A DNA stretch of 64,000 nucleotides from Nannocystis sp. (GTDB lineage: Bacteria; Myxococcota_A; Polyangia; Nannocystales; Nannocystaceae): the NCBI GenBank assembly GCA_016712315.1, contig JADJRG010000013.1:2144001-2208000 (forward strand), read 5' to 3'. The notes beneath the pieces were generated by a model that made no database searches, had not been told where the DNA came from, and saw only the letters and a program-made list of their open reading frames with translations. The position numbers and the translations under genes are program-made. The stretch's first letter is position 1. Each line of letters starts with the position of its first letter. Positions 26,365-35,292 of the stretch are shown piece after piece.

Positions 26365-27798
26365 CTAACGGGCGGCGATCCGCGCGATGACCTGGAGGCG
26401 ACGCGGCGAGCTCGGATCGAGCTCGATCAGGCTGATGGCGCTCTGCAGGGTCTCGACGACGTAGAGGCGCTGGCGGGCGGCGTCGACGATGAGCTCGTTG
26501 GGGCCGCCGCCGACCGGGATGGTCGCGATCTTTAAAAAAGCGCCGCGGCTGATCACGGCGATCTGGTCGTCGCCATAACAACTGACGAAGGCGAGGCGCT
26601 CGCCGCTGGGCCCGTTGTCATAGAGGGCGAGCAGGTTGGGGTTGTTGCACAGCGGGACGGTGGCGAGCACGGCGTCGCGGGCGTCGCCGTCTTCGCCGAC
26701 GCGGGTGTCGACGCGGGTGAGCGCGGGCGGGGTGGTGTGCACGACGAGCAAGTGGTCGCCGGCGGGGTCCTCAAAGCGGAGGTCGCCGATGTAGGGCCGA
26801 TCTTCGACGACCTGCGGGTTGACGCCGAGCAGCGCCAGGTCGTCGAGGACTTGAAGCACGTCGACGCCGACGGCGACGGTGAAGCGGCGAAGGCCAGGCC
26901 AAAAACGGTGGCTGGCGTAGAGCAGCGGGCGGGTGCAGCCGCGGGTGAGGGCCGGCGCGTCGTCGGGGCGGCAAGGGCGCGCGGCGACGCCGAAGCCGCC
27001 CGCGTAGGTGGTCTCGCTCAAGGGGTCGCTGCGGAAGAGATCAAATTTGATGTCGACGATCTCAGGGCCGCGCTCGCCGTCGAGGTCGATGAGGGTCATC
27101 GCGCCGCCGGTGAGGTGCGGCAGGTAGGCGTAGCGAAACTCTCGATCGACGACCAAGCGGGCGGCGTCGACCGGCAGCCTGGTGGTGGCGTCGTAGCGGC
27201 GCTCCAAGGTGTGGTCCCGGTCGCAGGCGCCGACGGCGTCTTGGCCGCAGTCGAGGTCGAGGGCGCCGTCTGCGGCGATCTGCGCGTCGATCCAGGTGAT
27301 CACGCGGGAGCGCGCGGAGGGGATGAGCAGGCGCAGGGGGCCGCCTTCACCGAGCGGACGATCGACGGCGATGTTGCCGGCGCCGGTGGGCAGGCGGAGC
27401 TGCGGCGCGCCTGCGATCAAGGGTTGGACGTCGCAGTCGGCGACCTCGGGGGACGCGGCGCTGGGCCGGCAGATCCCGTCGCGGGCGTCGAGATCGGCGA
27501 GGGCGTCGTCGAGGCGCGCGAGGTCGAGGGCGATCAGCGAGGCGCTGGGGCCTCGGAGGTCGAGGTCGCTGTTGACGACGAAGAGGCGCTCGCCTCCAGG
27601 GCTGAGGGCGGCGCCCGTGGGCAGCCGCAGGGCGGGTAACGCGTCGTCCGCGGGGTCTTCGGCGCCGCAGGCCGTGAGGGCGAGGGCGAGGGCGAGGGGC
27701 GCGGCGAGGCGGCCCCCGTCACGGATCGTTCTTGTTCTTCTTGAGCGAGGCGAGCGCAACGCGGCGAGGATCGCATAGAGGGCGGCGCTTTTTCGCAT
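26365..27798 (-). CDS. Lipoprotein with beta-propeller (YVTN-like) fold, function unknown
   Basis: Up to 477 residues. The lipobox ALALTAC lies about 43 residues after ATG 27798, and a downstream TTG start (giving ~30 residues before the Cys) is equally possible. The mature part shows propeller-type repeats: LPTGAALSPGGERLFVVNSDLDL, GGAMTLIDLDGERGPEIVDI, GERLAFVSCYGDDQIAVISRGAFLKIATIPVGGGPNELIVDAARQRLYVVETLQSAISLIELDP (quoted in part). Such envelope propellers have no single function. Convergence and spacing place it 24 bases behind the argS start, so it may be transcribed into argS. Confidence 0.6.
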   Translation of the reverse strand: MRKSAALYAILAALRSPRSRRTRTIRDGGRLAAPLALALALTACGAEDPADDALPALRLPTGAALSPGGERLFVVNSDLDLRGPSASLIALDLARLDDALADLDARDGICRPSAASPEVADCDVQPLIAGAPQLRLPTGAGNIAVDRPLGEGGPLRLLIPSARSRVITWIDAQIAADGALDLDCGQDAVGACDRDHTLERRYDATTRLPVDAARLVVDREFRYAYLPHLTGGAMTLIDLDGERGPEIVDIKFDLFRSDPLSETTYAGGFGVAARPCRPDDAPALTRGCTRPLLYASHRFWPGLRRFTVAVGVDVLQVLDDLALLGVNPQVVEDRPYIGDLRFEDPAGDHLLVVHTTPPALTRVDTRVGEDGDARDAVLATVPLCNNPNLLALYDNGPSGERLAFVSCYGDDQIAVISRGAFLKIATIPVGGGPNELIVDAARQRLYVVETLQSAISLIELDPSSPRRLQVIARIAAR

Positions 27799-27869
27799 GG
27801 ACGCGGAGCCGCCGGAGAGGCGCGTGCGCTCGCCAGCGCGCGGATCATGCGCTAAAGTGCGCGCGTCTG

Positions 27870-28895
27870 ATGTCGTCGCCCGCGCGCGTGCAGCTCGATC
27901 TCTTCGGCGGAGAGCCGGCCGCTGCGGCGCCTCGTCGCGGTGAGGTCGAGCCCGCGGCGCTGGCGGCGGGGTTGGCCGCGCTCGCCAGCGCGTTGCCGCC
28001 GACGCTCCACCTCGGCACCTCGTCCTGGTCTTCTCCGGGCTGGCAGGGCCTGGTGTACGCGGGCCGGCATTCGCCCGAACGCCTCGCGCGCGCGGGGCTC
28101 GGCGCGTACGCGCAGCACCCGCTCTTTCGCACGGTTGGGATCGATCGCGGCTACTACGGGCCGATCCCGGCGGCGGAGCTGGCAGCCTACGCGGCGGCGG
28201 TGGGCCCAGGCTTTCGGTTCCTCTTGAAAAGTCATGAGGCGGTGACCTGCGCGGTGTACCCGCGGCACGCGCGGTACGGGGCGAAGCGTGGGCTGGCGAG
28301 CGCGGAGTTCCTCGACCCGGTGTACACGACGGAGGTGATCGTCGGGCCAGCGATCGCGGGGCTGGGGGCGGCGTTGGGTCCGATCTTGTTTCAGTTCGCG
28401 CCGCAAGACGTCGCGGGGCTGGGCGGGCCGCGGCGCTTCGCCGAGCGCTTGTACCGCTTTTTACAAAAATTGCCGCGGGGGCCGATCTACGCGGTGGAGC
28501 TGCGCAACGCGGAGCTGCTGAGCGAAGACTACGCGGCGGCGCTGCGGGCGGCGGGCGCGTGCCACTGCGTCAATGTGTACCCGGGCATGCCGTCGCCGCT
28601 GCTGCAGCGGCAGCGGGCGTTGACCGATGACGCGGCGGCGCTGGTGATCCGCTGGATGTTGCACCCGCGCCTCTCGTACGAGCAGGCGCGGGCGCTCTTT
28701 GAGCCCTTTGATCGGCTGGTGGAGGAGGACCCAGCGCGGCGCGCGGCGATCGCTTCGTTGTGCGTCGAGGCGGCGCGCTCGGCCCGGCCGACGTTCGTGA
28801 TCGTCAATAATAAGGCGGAGGGGTCGTCGCCGTCGTCGGTGGTCCGCTTGGCGGAGGCGATCGCGTCGCGCCTGCGCGGCGAGGCCGGCGCGTGA
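27870..28895 (+). CDS. DUF72 (YecE-like) family protein with N-terminal clamp-binding motif
   Basis: 341 residues from ATG 27870. The TIM-barrel DUF72 family is recognised from LHLGTSSWSSPGWQGLVYAG (~46-65), FRTVGIDRGYYGPIPAAELAAYA, FRFLLKSHEAVTCAV, LGPILFQFAPQ, FAERLYRFLQKLP and YAVELRNAELLSEDYAAALR. Its biochemical role is unknown. Residues 8-12 are QLDLF, the perfect bacterial sliding-clamp-binding consensus, followed by GGEPAAAAPRRGE, a flexible linker; this suggests a role at replication or repair sites (inference). The first bases after the start match the exonuclease at 16516 in 28 of 30 positions. TAAAGT (27853-27858) is a possible -10 box. Confidence 0.85.
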   Translation: MSSPARVQLDLFGGEPAAAAPRRGEVEPAALAAGLAALASALPPTLHLGTSSWSSPGWQGLVYAGRHSPERLARAGLGAYAQHPLFRTVGIDRGYYGPIPAAELAAYAAAVGPGFRFLLKSHEAVTCAVYPRHARYGAKRGLASAEFLDPVYTTEVIVGPAIAGLGAALGPILFQFAPQDVAGLGGPRRFAERLYRFLQKLPRGPIYAVELRNAELLSEDYAAALRAAGACHCVNVYPGMPSPLLQRQRALTDDAAALVIRWMLHPRLSYEQARALFEPFDRLVEEDPARRAAIASLCVEAARSARPTFVIVNNKAEGSSPSSVVRLAEAIASRLRGEAGA

Positions 28896-28991
28896 GCTGA
28901 GCGGGCTGCGACCGGTCGGCTCGGCCGCGCTCGCCAGCGTGTTGCGCCCGATGCAGGTCGGGAGGACACTGCCGGGCGGGAGCGTGCGACG

Positions 28992-30290
28992 ATGAGCGAA
29001 GCGCCAGTGACCAAGGGCAAGCGCCTGCTGCGGCTCGCTGGTATGACGGCCTCGGTCGCGGGCTCGTACGCGGCGACGCGGCTGCGCGGGGTGTTCCAAT
29101 CGGCGGAGGCGGCGGCGGCGGACGTCAGCGCGACGCATGAGCGCAGCGGCGCGTTGATCGCCAAGACGCTCGGCGAGCTGAAGGGAGCGGTGATGAAGGT
29201 GGGGCAGATGGCGTCGATCGCGACCGATCTGCTGCCCCCAGAGCTGGCGGAGCCGCTGCGGGCGCTGCAACGAGAGGCGCCGCCGATGTCGTACGCGGTG
29301 ATCGCGGCGCAGATCGAGCGCGAGCTGGGCGCGCCGCCCGAGCGCCTGTTTCGCCGCTTCGACGAGGTGCCGTTCGCGGCGGCGTCGATCGGGCAGGTGC
29401 ACCGCGCGGTCACAGACGACGGGCGCGAGGTGATCGTCAAGGTGCAGTACCCAGGCGTGGATGAGGCGGTCGACTCCGATCTGCGCCACTTGAAGCTGGT
29501 GCTGCGGGCCAGCGGGCTGGTGAGGATCAAGAAGCAGGCGCTCGACGCGGCGTTCGCGGAGGTCCGCGATCGTTTGCACGAGGAGCTCGACTACTGCAAC
29601 GAGGCCGACAACCTGCGCCTCTTCCAGGGCTTCCATCGGCCGCTGCACCCGTATTTAATTATCCCGGAGGTGGTCGGCGAGCGCTCGTCGCAGCGGGTGC
29701 TCACCCTGACCTATGAGCCAGGTGATCGGATCACCGAGCTGGGGGCGCGCTACGACCAGGGGATGCGGGATCTGATCGGTCACAGGATCTTCACGATCTT
29801 CGCCGCGCAGCTGTTCGAGCTCGGGGTGATCCACGCGGACCCGAACCCGGGCAACCTGGCGGTCCGCGCGGACGGCAGCTTGGTGCTCTATGACTTCGGC
29901 TGCGTGAAGCGGGTGCCGCCCGCGATCATCGACGCGTACCGGGCGACGATCCGCGCCGGGATCGCCGAGGACTATGCTGGCGTCGAGCAGGGGCTGCTGG
30001 CGCTGGGGGTGCGAAACCCCGAGGGGCCGCCGGTCGAGCTGTCGTACTACAAGCCGTGGCGCGACGCGTTCGCGCTGCCCTTCCTCGAGCAGGAGATCTT
30101 CGACTGCGCGGCGGTGACGATCCACGATGACGTGCTGAAGCTGGTGCCGGGCGCGCTGAAGCGGCTAGCCTCGTTTCAGCCGCCGCCGGAGCTGGTCTTC
30201 ATCGACCGGATGGTCGCCGGTCACTACGGGAACCTGCGCCAGATCCGCGCGCGCGGGCGCTTCTTAAAGATCGTCGAGGGATATCTTTAA
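28992..30290 (+). CDS. ABC1/AarF/UbiB-family atypical protein kinase-like protein
   Basis: 432 residues, the size of short ABC1 proteins. The family marks are GELKGAVMKVGQMASIATDLLPPELAEPLRALQREAPP (KxGQ motif ~68-75), VPFAAASIGQVHRAV (Ala-rich loop in place of the Gly loop), VIVKVQYPGV (catalytic Lys), EELDYCNEADNLRLF, VIHADPNPGNLAVRADGSLVLYDFGCVKRV (HxDxxxGN and DFG, ~280-310). These ATPases support ubiquinone or other lipid biosynthesis; no quinone gene is adjacent, so no symbol is given. No TM segment near the C-terminus. No clear ribosome site; start ATG 28992. Confidence 0.87.
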   Translation: MSEAPVTKGKRLLRLAGMTASVAGSYAATRLRGVFQSAEAAAADVSATHERSGALIAKTLGELKGAVMKVGQMASIATDLLPPELAEPLRALQREAPPMSYAVIAAQIERELGAPPERLFRRFDEVPFAAASIGQVHRAVTDDGREVIVKVQYPGVDEAVDSDLRHLKLVLRASGLVRIKKQALDAAFAEVRDRLHEELDYCNEADNLRLFQGFHRPLHPYLIIPEVVGERSSQRVLTLTYEPGDRITELGARYDQGMRDLIGHRIFTIFAAQLFELGVIHADPNPGNLAVRADGSLVLYDFGCVKRVPPAIIDAYRATIRAGIAEDYAGVEQGLLALGVRNPEGPPVELSYYKPWRDAFALPFLEQEIFDCAAVTIHDDVLKLVPGALKRLASFQPPPELVFIDRMVAGHYGNLRQIRARGRFLKIVEGYL

Positions 30291-30293
30291 CAG

Positions 30294-31988
30294 CTAGAAG
30301 GCGAGGCGCTTGCCGTCGATGTCGGCGGGCGCTTCGATGCCGAGCAAGGCGGCGATGGTCGGCGCGATGTCGACGGTCGAGGCGGGCTCGAAGCGCCAAC
30401 CCGCGGGGACCTGGGCGCCGAAGAAGATGATCGGGACCTCGCGGTCATAGGCGTAGGGGGTGCCGTGGCTGGTGCCGCGGGGGCGGTTGTTGACGAGCCA
30501 GCCAGGGAGCGACTGGACCTGGACGTCGGGGCTGCGGGTGGGGACGAAGCCGCGTCGATAGAACTCGAGCCAGGGGCGATCGGGTGTGTGCGTCTGGCCG
30601 GCGAGATCTTCGTAGGTGTAGGCGTCGACGAGGTAGGGCAGCGCGCGCAGCTCAGCGGCGACGGCGGCTCGCGTGCCGGCCGGGTCGAGATCGGGCGCGG
30701 CGCTGAGGTCGAGCCAGATCGCCTCGTTGTGGGCGAAGAAGGTGAACGGCTGCTCCAGGCCGAGGCGCTCGGCGACGCGCATGATCGCGCCCTGTACGTC
30801 CGCTTCAAAGGCGGCGCCGAGGACCCGCCCGGCCGAACCACCGCGCGCGGTCGTGATCTCGGGCAGCGGGGCGACGCCGTGATCGGAGGTCAAGACGAGG
30901 GCGTAGTCGCCAGGCAAGGAGGCGTCGAGGTGACGGAGTAGATCGCCGAGGTGACGATCGAGGTGGAGGTAGTAGTCGACGAGCTCGTGGCTGTCAGGCC
31001 CGAAGCTGTGGCCGACGATGTCGGCGCTCGAGAGGCTGATCATCAAGAGATCGGGGGCGTCGTCCTCGCCGAGGCGCTCGCCCGCGATCAGGCGCTTGGC
31101 GAGCTCGAGGGTGAGGGCGTCGCCGCGCGGCGAGCCGCCGAGCGCCTTGCGATAGCTGGCGCGCGCGGCCGCGTCGTCGTCGCTGGCGGCGCCGAGCCGG
31201 TGGGGGAAGGTGGTGTGCACGCCGTCGCCCTCGGTGGCGACCGCGTCGGCGCCGATGAAGTCGTAGCGCTCCGGCGATAAGGTGCGCCGCCAGGGCTCTC
31301 CGTAGCCCGCGTCGAGCGCGGGCGAGGCGTTGAACTCGAGCAGCCACGCGGGCAGGGCGGGGCCGTAGTAGCTGGAGCTGACGTAGCCGGGGACCGAGGG
31401 CTCGTACCAGAAGGCGCCGTCCGGGCGCTCGCCGCCCATCAGGACGCTGGCGCGGTCCTTGAAGGCGAGCGCGTAGACCTTGCTCTGCGGGACCTGTCTT
31501 TTGAGCCAGTCACCAAGGGCGCCCTGGAGCAGCGCGGCGGGCGAGCGGCCCTGCAGGGCGGCGGTGTCGACGCCGGGCGGGCCGACGATCGGCGCGTCGG
31601 CGTCAGCGGCCGCGTAGGTGGCGACGCGCCGGTCGCGGTCGAGCCACTCGTTCTGGATGATGCCGTGGCGGCGGGGCGTACTGCCGGTGACGACGGTGGC
31701 GTGGCCGGGTGCGGTCATGGTGACGGCGTAGGGGATAGAGCTGTCCTTAAAGACAGCACCATGCTCGCGCAGGCGGGCGAGGCCGTCGCGGAGCTCATGA
31801 GCGAAGCGGTCGAGGTAGTCGCCGCGCATCTGGTCGACGACGAGGACGACGACGAGCCGCGGCGTCGCGCGGGCGGCGGGCGGCGGCGGCGCGCCGGTGG
31901 CGACGTCGGTCGCGCGCCGCGAGGGGCAGGCGAGGCAGAGCGCCGCAGACAGCGCGGCGAGGAGGAGGCGAGGGTTCGACCCGAACAC
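30294..31988 (-). CDS. Alkaline-phosphatase-superfamily lipoprotein (type I phosphodiesterase/PafA-like)
   Basis: About 564 residues from GTG 31988, which gives a lipoprotein signal MFGSNPRLLLAALSAALCLAC. Metal and nucleophile motifs: VVVLVVDQMRGDYLDRF (first Asp), YAVTMTAPGHATVVTGSTPRRHGI (nucleophile Thr in TMTAPGHAT, as in PafA-type phosphatases), SSADIVGHSFGPDSHEL (Asp/His ligands), LVLTSDHGVAPLPE (DH pair), and GTSHGTPYAYDREVPIIFFG (His). All ligands seem present, so it should be an active periplasmic phosphomono- or diesterase. It is convergent with the ABC1 gene by 3 bases. GACACT ends 6 bases before the start and no ribosome site is seen. Confidence 0.85.
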   Translation of the reverse strand: MFGSNPRLLLAALSAALCLACPSRRATDVATGAPPPPAARATPRLVVVLVVDQMRGDYLDRFAHELRDGLARLREHGAVFKDSSIPYAVTMTAPGHATVVTGSTPRRHGIIQNEWLDRDRRVATYAAADADAPIVGPPGVDTAALQGRSPAALLQGALGDWLKRQVPQSKVYALAFKDRASVLMGGERPDGAFWYEPSVPGYVSSSYYGPALPAWLLEFNASPALDAGYGEPWRRTLSPERYDFIGADAVATEGDGVHTTFPHRLGAASDDDAAARASYRKALGGSPRGDALTLELAKRLIAGERLGEDDAPDLLMISLSSADIVGHSFGPDSHELVDYYLHLDRHLGDLLRHLDASLPGDYALVLTSDHGVAPLPEITTARGGSAGRVLGAAFEADVQGAIMRVAERLGLEQPFTFFAHNEAIWLDLSAAPDLDPAGTRAAVAAELRALPYLVDAYTYEDLAGQTHTPDRPWLEFYRRGFVPTRSPDVQVQSLPGWLVNNRPRGTSHGTPYAYDREVPIIFFGAQVPAGWRFEPASTVDIAPTIAALLGIEAPADIDGKRLAF

Positions 31989-32149
31989 GCGGTGAGTGTC
32001 GCAGCCCGCGGGCGTCGGCGGGTGCGAGGGTCGAGGCGGTCTTGGCGCCTCCGTCGCGTGAGCAATGCCCGGTTGATCGCCGGTTTGCTCGGATTGACAG
32101 GTCTCGGGCTCGATCGCCACACTCAAGGCGTTCGCTCAGGAGATCCGTT

Positions 32150-32812
32150 ATGGCCGTTCGCATCGTCTCTTCCACCCTCGCTTGTGCCTTCCTTCTCTGC
32201 GGCTCGCTGGTCGCGTGCGGCGGTGCTCCCGCGCAGCCCCAAGGTGAAAAGGTCGCCGCCGCTGCTCCCGCCGCTCCGGCGGTGGTTGAGGCCGCTCCCG
32301 CCGCGGCTGACGCGAAGGGCGAGGGCGAAGAGGGCTGCATTTATGGTGAGAAGCATGAGGAGAAGAAGGGCGAGGGCGAGGAGGGCTGCCCGCACGCCGA
32401 GGGGGGTCATGGCGGCGCGGCCGGCGACGGCGGTCACTTCGGCGCGGCCTTCGCGATGAGCGAGAGCAAGCCGCTGGCGGAGGTGCTCGCGTCGGCCGGC
32501 GCGGCCCCGTCAGAGTCGGCGGTGCAGGTGCGCGGTCAGATCGACACCGTGTGCCAAAAGAAGGGCTGCTGGTTGGTGCTCAAGGACGGCGAGCAGACGG
32601 CGCGCGTCTTGATGAAGGACCACGCCTTCACCGTGCCGATGGACTCGAAGGGCAAGCCCGCGGTGGTCGAGGGCACCCTCGCGTCGCGCACCTTCAACGA
32701 GAAAGAGGTGAAGCACCTCGAGAAGGACGGCGGCGGCGATCCGGCGGCGGTCGGCGGCGAGCGCACGGAGTACGTGCTGACGGCCTCAGGGATCGCGATC
32801 ACCAACAGTTAG
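32150..32812 (+). CDS. DUF4920 lipoprotein with duplicated acidic/Cys/His segment
   Basis: 220 residues from ATG 32150, after CAGGAGATCC. Signal and lipobox: FLLCGSLVAC (Cys23). An Ala/Pro spacer leads to two copies of KGEGEEGC (56-63 and 73-80) rich in Glu, His and Cys. The DUF4920 domain (~125-215) has VRGQIDTVCQKKGCWLVLKDGE, ARVLMKDHAFTVPMDSKGKPAVVEG and ERTEYVLTASGI; the C..KKGCW motif is typical, with an OB-type fold. The Cys/His/Glu repeats hint at metal binding, and DUF4920 proteins are often near copper genes, but no such gene is seen here. A strong hairpin follows the stop. Confidence 0.8.
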   Translation: MAVRIVSSTLACAFLLCGSLVACGGAPAQPQGEKVAAAAPAAPAVVEAAPAAADAKGEGEEGCIYGEKHEEKKGEGEEGCPHAEGGHGGAAGDGGHFGAAFAMSESKPLAEVLASAGAAPSESAVQVRGQIDTVCQKKGCWLVLKDGEQTARVLMKDHAFTVPMDSKGKPAVVEGTLASRTFNEKEVKHLEKDGGGDPAAVGGERTEYVLTASGIAITNS

Positions 32813-32841
32813 TCGAGGGCGAAGGTGCGCCTTCGAGCAGG

Positions 32842-32879
32842 CCAGCCGCTCCCCCACTTCTTGTGGGGGGAGCGGCTGG
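32842..32879 (+). terminator. Strong hairpin terminator-like element after the DUF4920 gene
   Basis: Arms CCAGCCGCTCCCCCAC and GTGGGGGGAGCGGCTGG (one bulged G) around TTCTT. There is no U-tract, so it may act with Rho or as an mRNA stabiliser. Confidence 0.6.
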
Positions 32880-32953
32880 TCTCGTCGTTGGGCGCTGGCT
32901 GTGATCGCTGACACGCCGGCGCTCCGCAGCGATGGTGTAGGGTGCAGCGCCTT

Positions 32954-34561
32954 ATGGAGCTGCCCGCCAAGTCTGCCCCCGCCCGTCCATCGACGCCCTC
33001 CGAGGCGAGCATCCGCTGCTTCGATCCGGCGACCGGCGAGTGGCTCGGGGATGTCCCGGTGGCCAGCCCCGACGAGGTGCGCGCGCGGGTGCAGCGGGCG
33101 CACGAGGCCCAGCGAGCGTGGGGCACGAGCAGCTTCGGCGAGCGCCGGAGGCTCCTGAAGAAGATCTTGGCGCACCTGTTGGAGCACACCGACGAGCTCT
33201 GCCAGATGATCTGCAGGGACGCCGGAAAGACCCTCGAGAACGCGGTGATGGGGGAGATCTGGCCGGTGTGCGAGAAGCTCCGCTACACGATCGCCCACGG
33301 CGAGGCGGCGCTGCGGCCGCGGCGGGTCTCCCCGGGTATGCTGCTCCATAAGACAGCGACGATCGAGTACCACCCGCTCGGGGTGATCGGGGTGATCTGC
33401 CCGTGGAATTTCCCCCTGCAGAACGTCTTAGGTCCGACGATCCCGGCGCTCTTCGCCGGCAACGCGGTGGTCGTCAAGGTGTCAGAGTGGACGTCGTGGT
33501 CGGCCGCGAGGATCCAGGCGATCTTCGACGAGGCGCTCGACTCGATCGGCCGGCCTCGCGACCTCGTGCAGGTGATCGCGGGCTATGGCGAGACCGGCGC
33601 GGCGCTGGTCTCAGGCGGGGTGGGCAAGATCATCTTCACCGGCTCGATGGGCAACGGCCGCCGCGTGCTCGCCGAGAGCGCGAAGACGCTGACGCCGGTG
33701 ATCCTCGAGCTCGGCGGCAAAGATCCGATGATCATCTGCGAGGACGCCGAGGTCGAGAAGGCCGCCCACGCCGCGCTCACCGGCGTGTTCATCGCCTCAG
33801 GGCAGATGTGCCTGGCGGCCGAGCGGATCTACGTGCACGAGGCGGTGTATGACCGCTTCGTCGCGCGGGTGGTGGAGATCGCGGGGCAGCTCCGACAAGC
33901 GCCGCCGCTCACCGGCCCGGAGCCGGTCGACGTCGGCGCGATGACGATGCCGGGGCAGGTCGAGATCGTCGAGCGTCTGGTCCAGGACGCGCTCGCGAAG
34001 GGCGCGGTGGCGCGGGTCGGCGGGCGCCGCGGTCGCCTGGCGAGCGGTAACTTCTTCGAGCCGACGGTGCTGACTGGGGTCGACCACACGATGGACATCA
34101 TGCGGGACGAGACCTTCGGGCCGGTGATGGCGATCGTCCGGGTCAGCTCGGATGATGAGGCGATCCGCCTCGCCAATGACACCAGCTTCGGCCTCGGCTC
34201 GACGGTGTTCTCGCGCAGCCCGGCGCGCGCGCGCCGGATCGCCGGCGCGCTGGTCGCCGGCTCGACCTGCATCAACGACTTCAGCCTCGCTTATATGGCG
34301 AACGCGCTGCCCTTCGGCGGGGTGCGCGGCTCCGGGTTCGGCCGCCTCAACGGCGTCGAGGGGTTGCGCGCCTGCTGCAACGTGAAGTCGGTGCTCGGCG
34401 ATCGTGTGCCGCTTCATCGGCCGATCAAGCTCTACCCGGTGCAGTCGGGCGACTACGAGCGGGCGAGGTCGACGATCCGCATGATCTACGGGCGAGGCCT
34501 CAAGGCGCGGGTGGAGGCCGCGCTCAGCCTCGTCCGTGGGGCGGTGAAGCGACGCCGTTAG
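32954..34561 (+). CDS. NAD(P)-dependent aldehyde dehydrogenase
   Basis: About 535 residues from ATG 32954 (GTG 32942 is possible). Family signatures: IGVICPWNFPLQNVLGPTIPALFAGNAVVVKVSEWTS (~140-177, with Lys for the cofactor), IIFTGSMGNGRRV (~220), LELGGKDPMIICEDA (general base Glu, ~248-262), SGQMCLAAERIYV (catalytic Cys, ~285), FFEPTVLTGVD, RDETFGPVMAIV and NALPFGGVRGSGFGR. This matches the PutA/BADH-like ALDH branch; the substrate aldehyde is unknown. A ~50-residue C-terminal basic tail (RARSTIRMIYGRGLKARVEAAL) is longer than usual. Its stop overlaps the stop of the converging cNMP gene by 4 bases. Confidence 0.88.
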   Translation: MELPAKSAPARPSTPSEASIRCFDPATGEWLGDVPVASPDEVRARVQRAHEAQRAWGTSSFGERRRLLKKILAHLLEHTDELCQMICRDAGKTLENAVMGEIWPVCEKLRYTIAHGEAALRPRRVSPGMLLHKTATIEYHPLGVIGVICPWNFPLQNVLGPTIPALFAGNAVVVKVSEWTSWSAARIQAIFDEALDSIGRPRDLVQVIAGYGETGAALVSGGVGKIIFTGSMGNGRRVLAESAKTLTPVILELGGKDPMIICEDAEVEKAAHAALTGVFIASGQMCLAAERIYVHEAVYDRFVARVVEIAGQLRQAPPLTGPEPVDVGAMTMPGQVEIVERLVQDALAKGAVARVGGRRGRLASGNFFEPTVLTGVDHTMDIMRDETFGPVMAIVRVSSDDEAIRLANDTSFGLGSTVFSRSPARARRIAGALVAGSTCINDFSLAYMANALPFGGVRGSGFGRLNGVEGLRACCNVKSVLGDRVPLHRPIKLYPVQSGDYERARSTIRMIYGRGLKARVEAALSLVRGAVKRRR

Positions 34562-35037
34562 CTCGTGGTCTCGTCGTCAGGCTCGCTCTGGGCGCTGCGA
34601 AAGCGCAGCGAGACCACCCGCGCGAGCTCGAAGAGGAAGATCCCGGCGAGCTCGGGCGCGCCGAATTGGAGGCCGCGGAAGGCCTCAAAGCTGAGCCGCA
34701 AGAGCTCGGCGTCGTCGATCACGGTGATGGTGGCGGAGCGCGGCTTGCCGTCGAGCAGGGCTTGTTCGCCGACGACGGAGCCGGCCTCGATTGTGCCGAC
34801 TCGGCGCACGCGCTCGCCGTCGCGCGCGGCGACGAGCACGGCCAAGGTGCCCTGGCGGACGATGTACATGCCGCGGTCTACCGTGCCCTGCTTGATCAGG
34901 ACGTCGCCCGGGCGCACCCGCTTGACCTCCATGTGCTCGAGCAGGCGCGCCCACTGCTCCGGCGGGAGCGCGGCGAAGACGCCGAGCCGGGCAGGATCGG
35001 TCGTCGGGTCGACAAGACGGGGAGGCGTCGCGCTCAC
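34558..35037 (-). CDS. Cyclic-nucleotide-binding domain protein (no DNA-binding domain)
   Basis: 159 residues from GTG 35037, the first start that precedes the domain; an upstream extension would be Arg/Pro-rich. One cNMP-binding beta roll: FAALPPEQWARLLEHMEVKRVRPGDVLIKQGTVDRGMYIVRQGTLAVLV and GTIEAGSVVGEQALLDGKPRSATITVIDDAELLRL (phosphate-binding cassette GSVVGEQALLDGKPRSAT, where Glu and Arg are kept). The helix-turn-helix of CRP regulators is missing; the tail (LAGIFLFELARVVSLRFR) is helical. It probably acts as a signalling adaptor. No ribosome site is seen. Confidence 0.8.
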   Translation of the reverse strand: MSATPPRLVDPTTDPARLGVFAALPPEQWARLLEHMEVKRVRPGDVLIKQGTVDRGMYIVRQGTLAVLVAARDGERVRRVGTIEAGSVVGEQALLDGKPRSATITVIDDAELLRLSFEAFRGLQFGAPELAGIFLFELARVVSLRFRSAQSEPDDETTS

Positions 35038-35278
35038 GTGGACACGGTGGGACGATCGCGGCGCGTGCCGCCGGATGATCTGGGGGCCGATAGTAGCGGA
35101 GATCCTCGCGGGTTTCGATCTCCGGTGAGGCGCGCGTGAGCGCCGCGGCCCTCGGGCCGGGTCGGGCTCTGAATCGCTCGCGCTGACAGCGCCCCCGCGT
35201 GCTCGTCGCGCGATCAACGTTCTCTCGCCGCAAAACTGGTAGGCGAGCGGACGTCACACGCGCCGTTCGCTCTCCGGT

Positions 35279-35284
35279 ATAGTG
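35279..35284 (+). promoter_or_regulatory. -10 hexamer TATAGT of leaderless protease gene
   Basis: TATAGT (5 of 6 matches to TATAAT) ends 8 bases before ATG 35293; no ribosome site. Confidence 0.55.
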
Positions 35285-35292
35285 AGCTGGCG

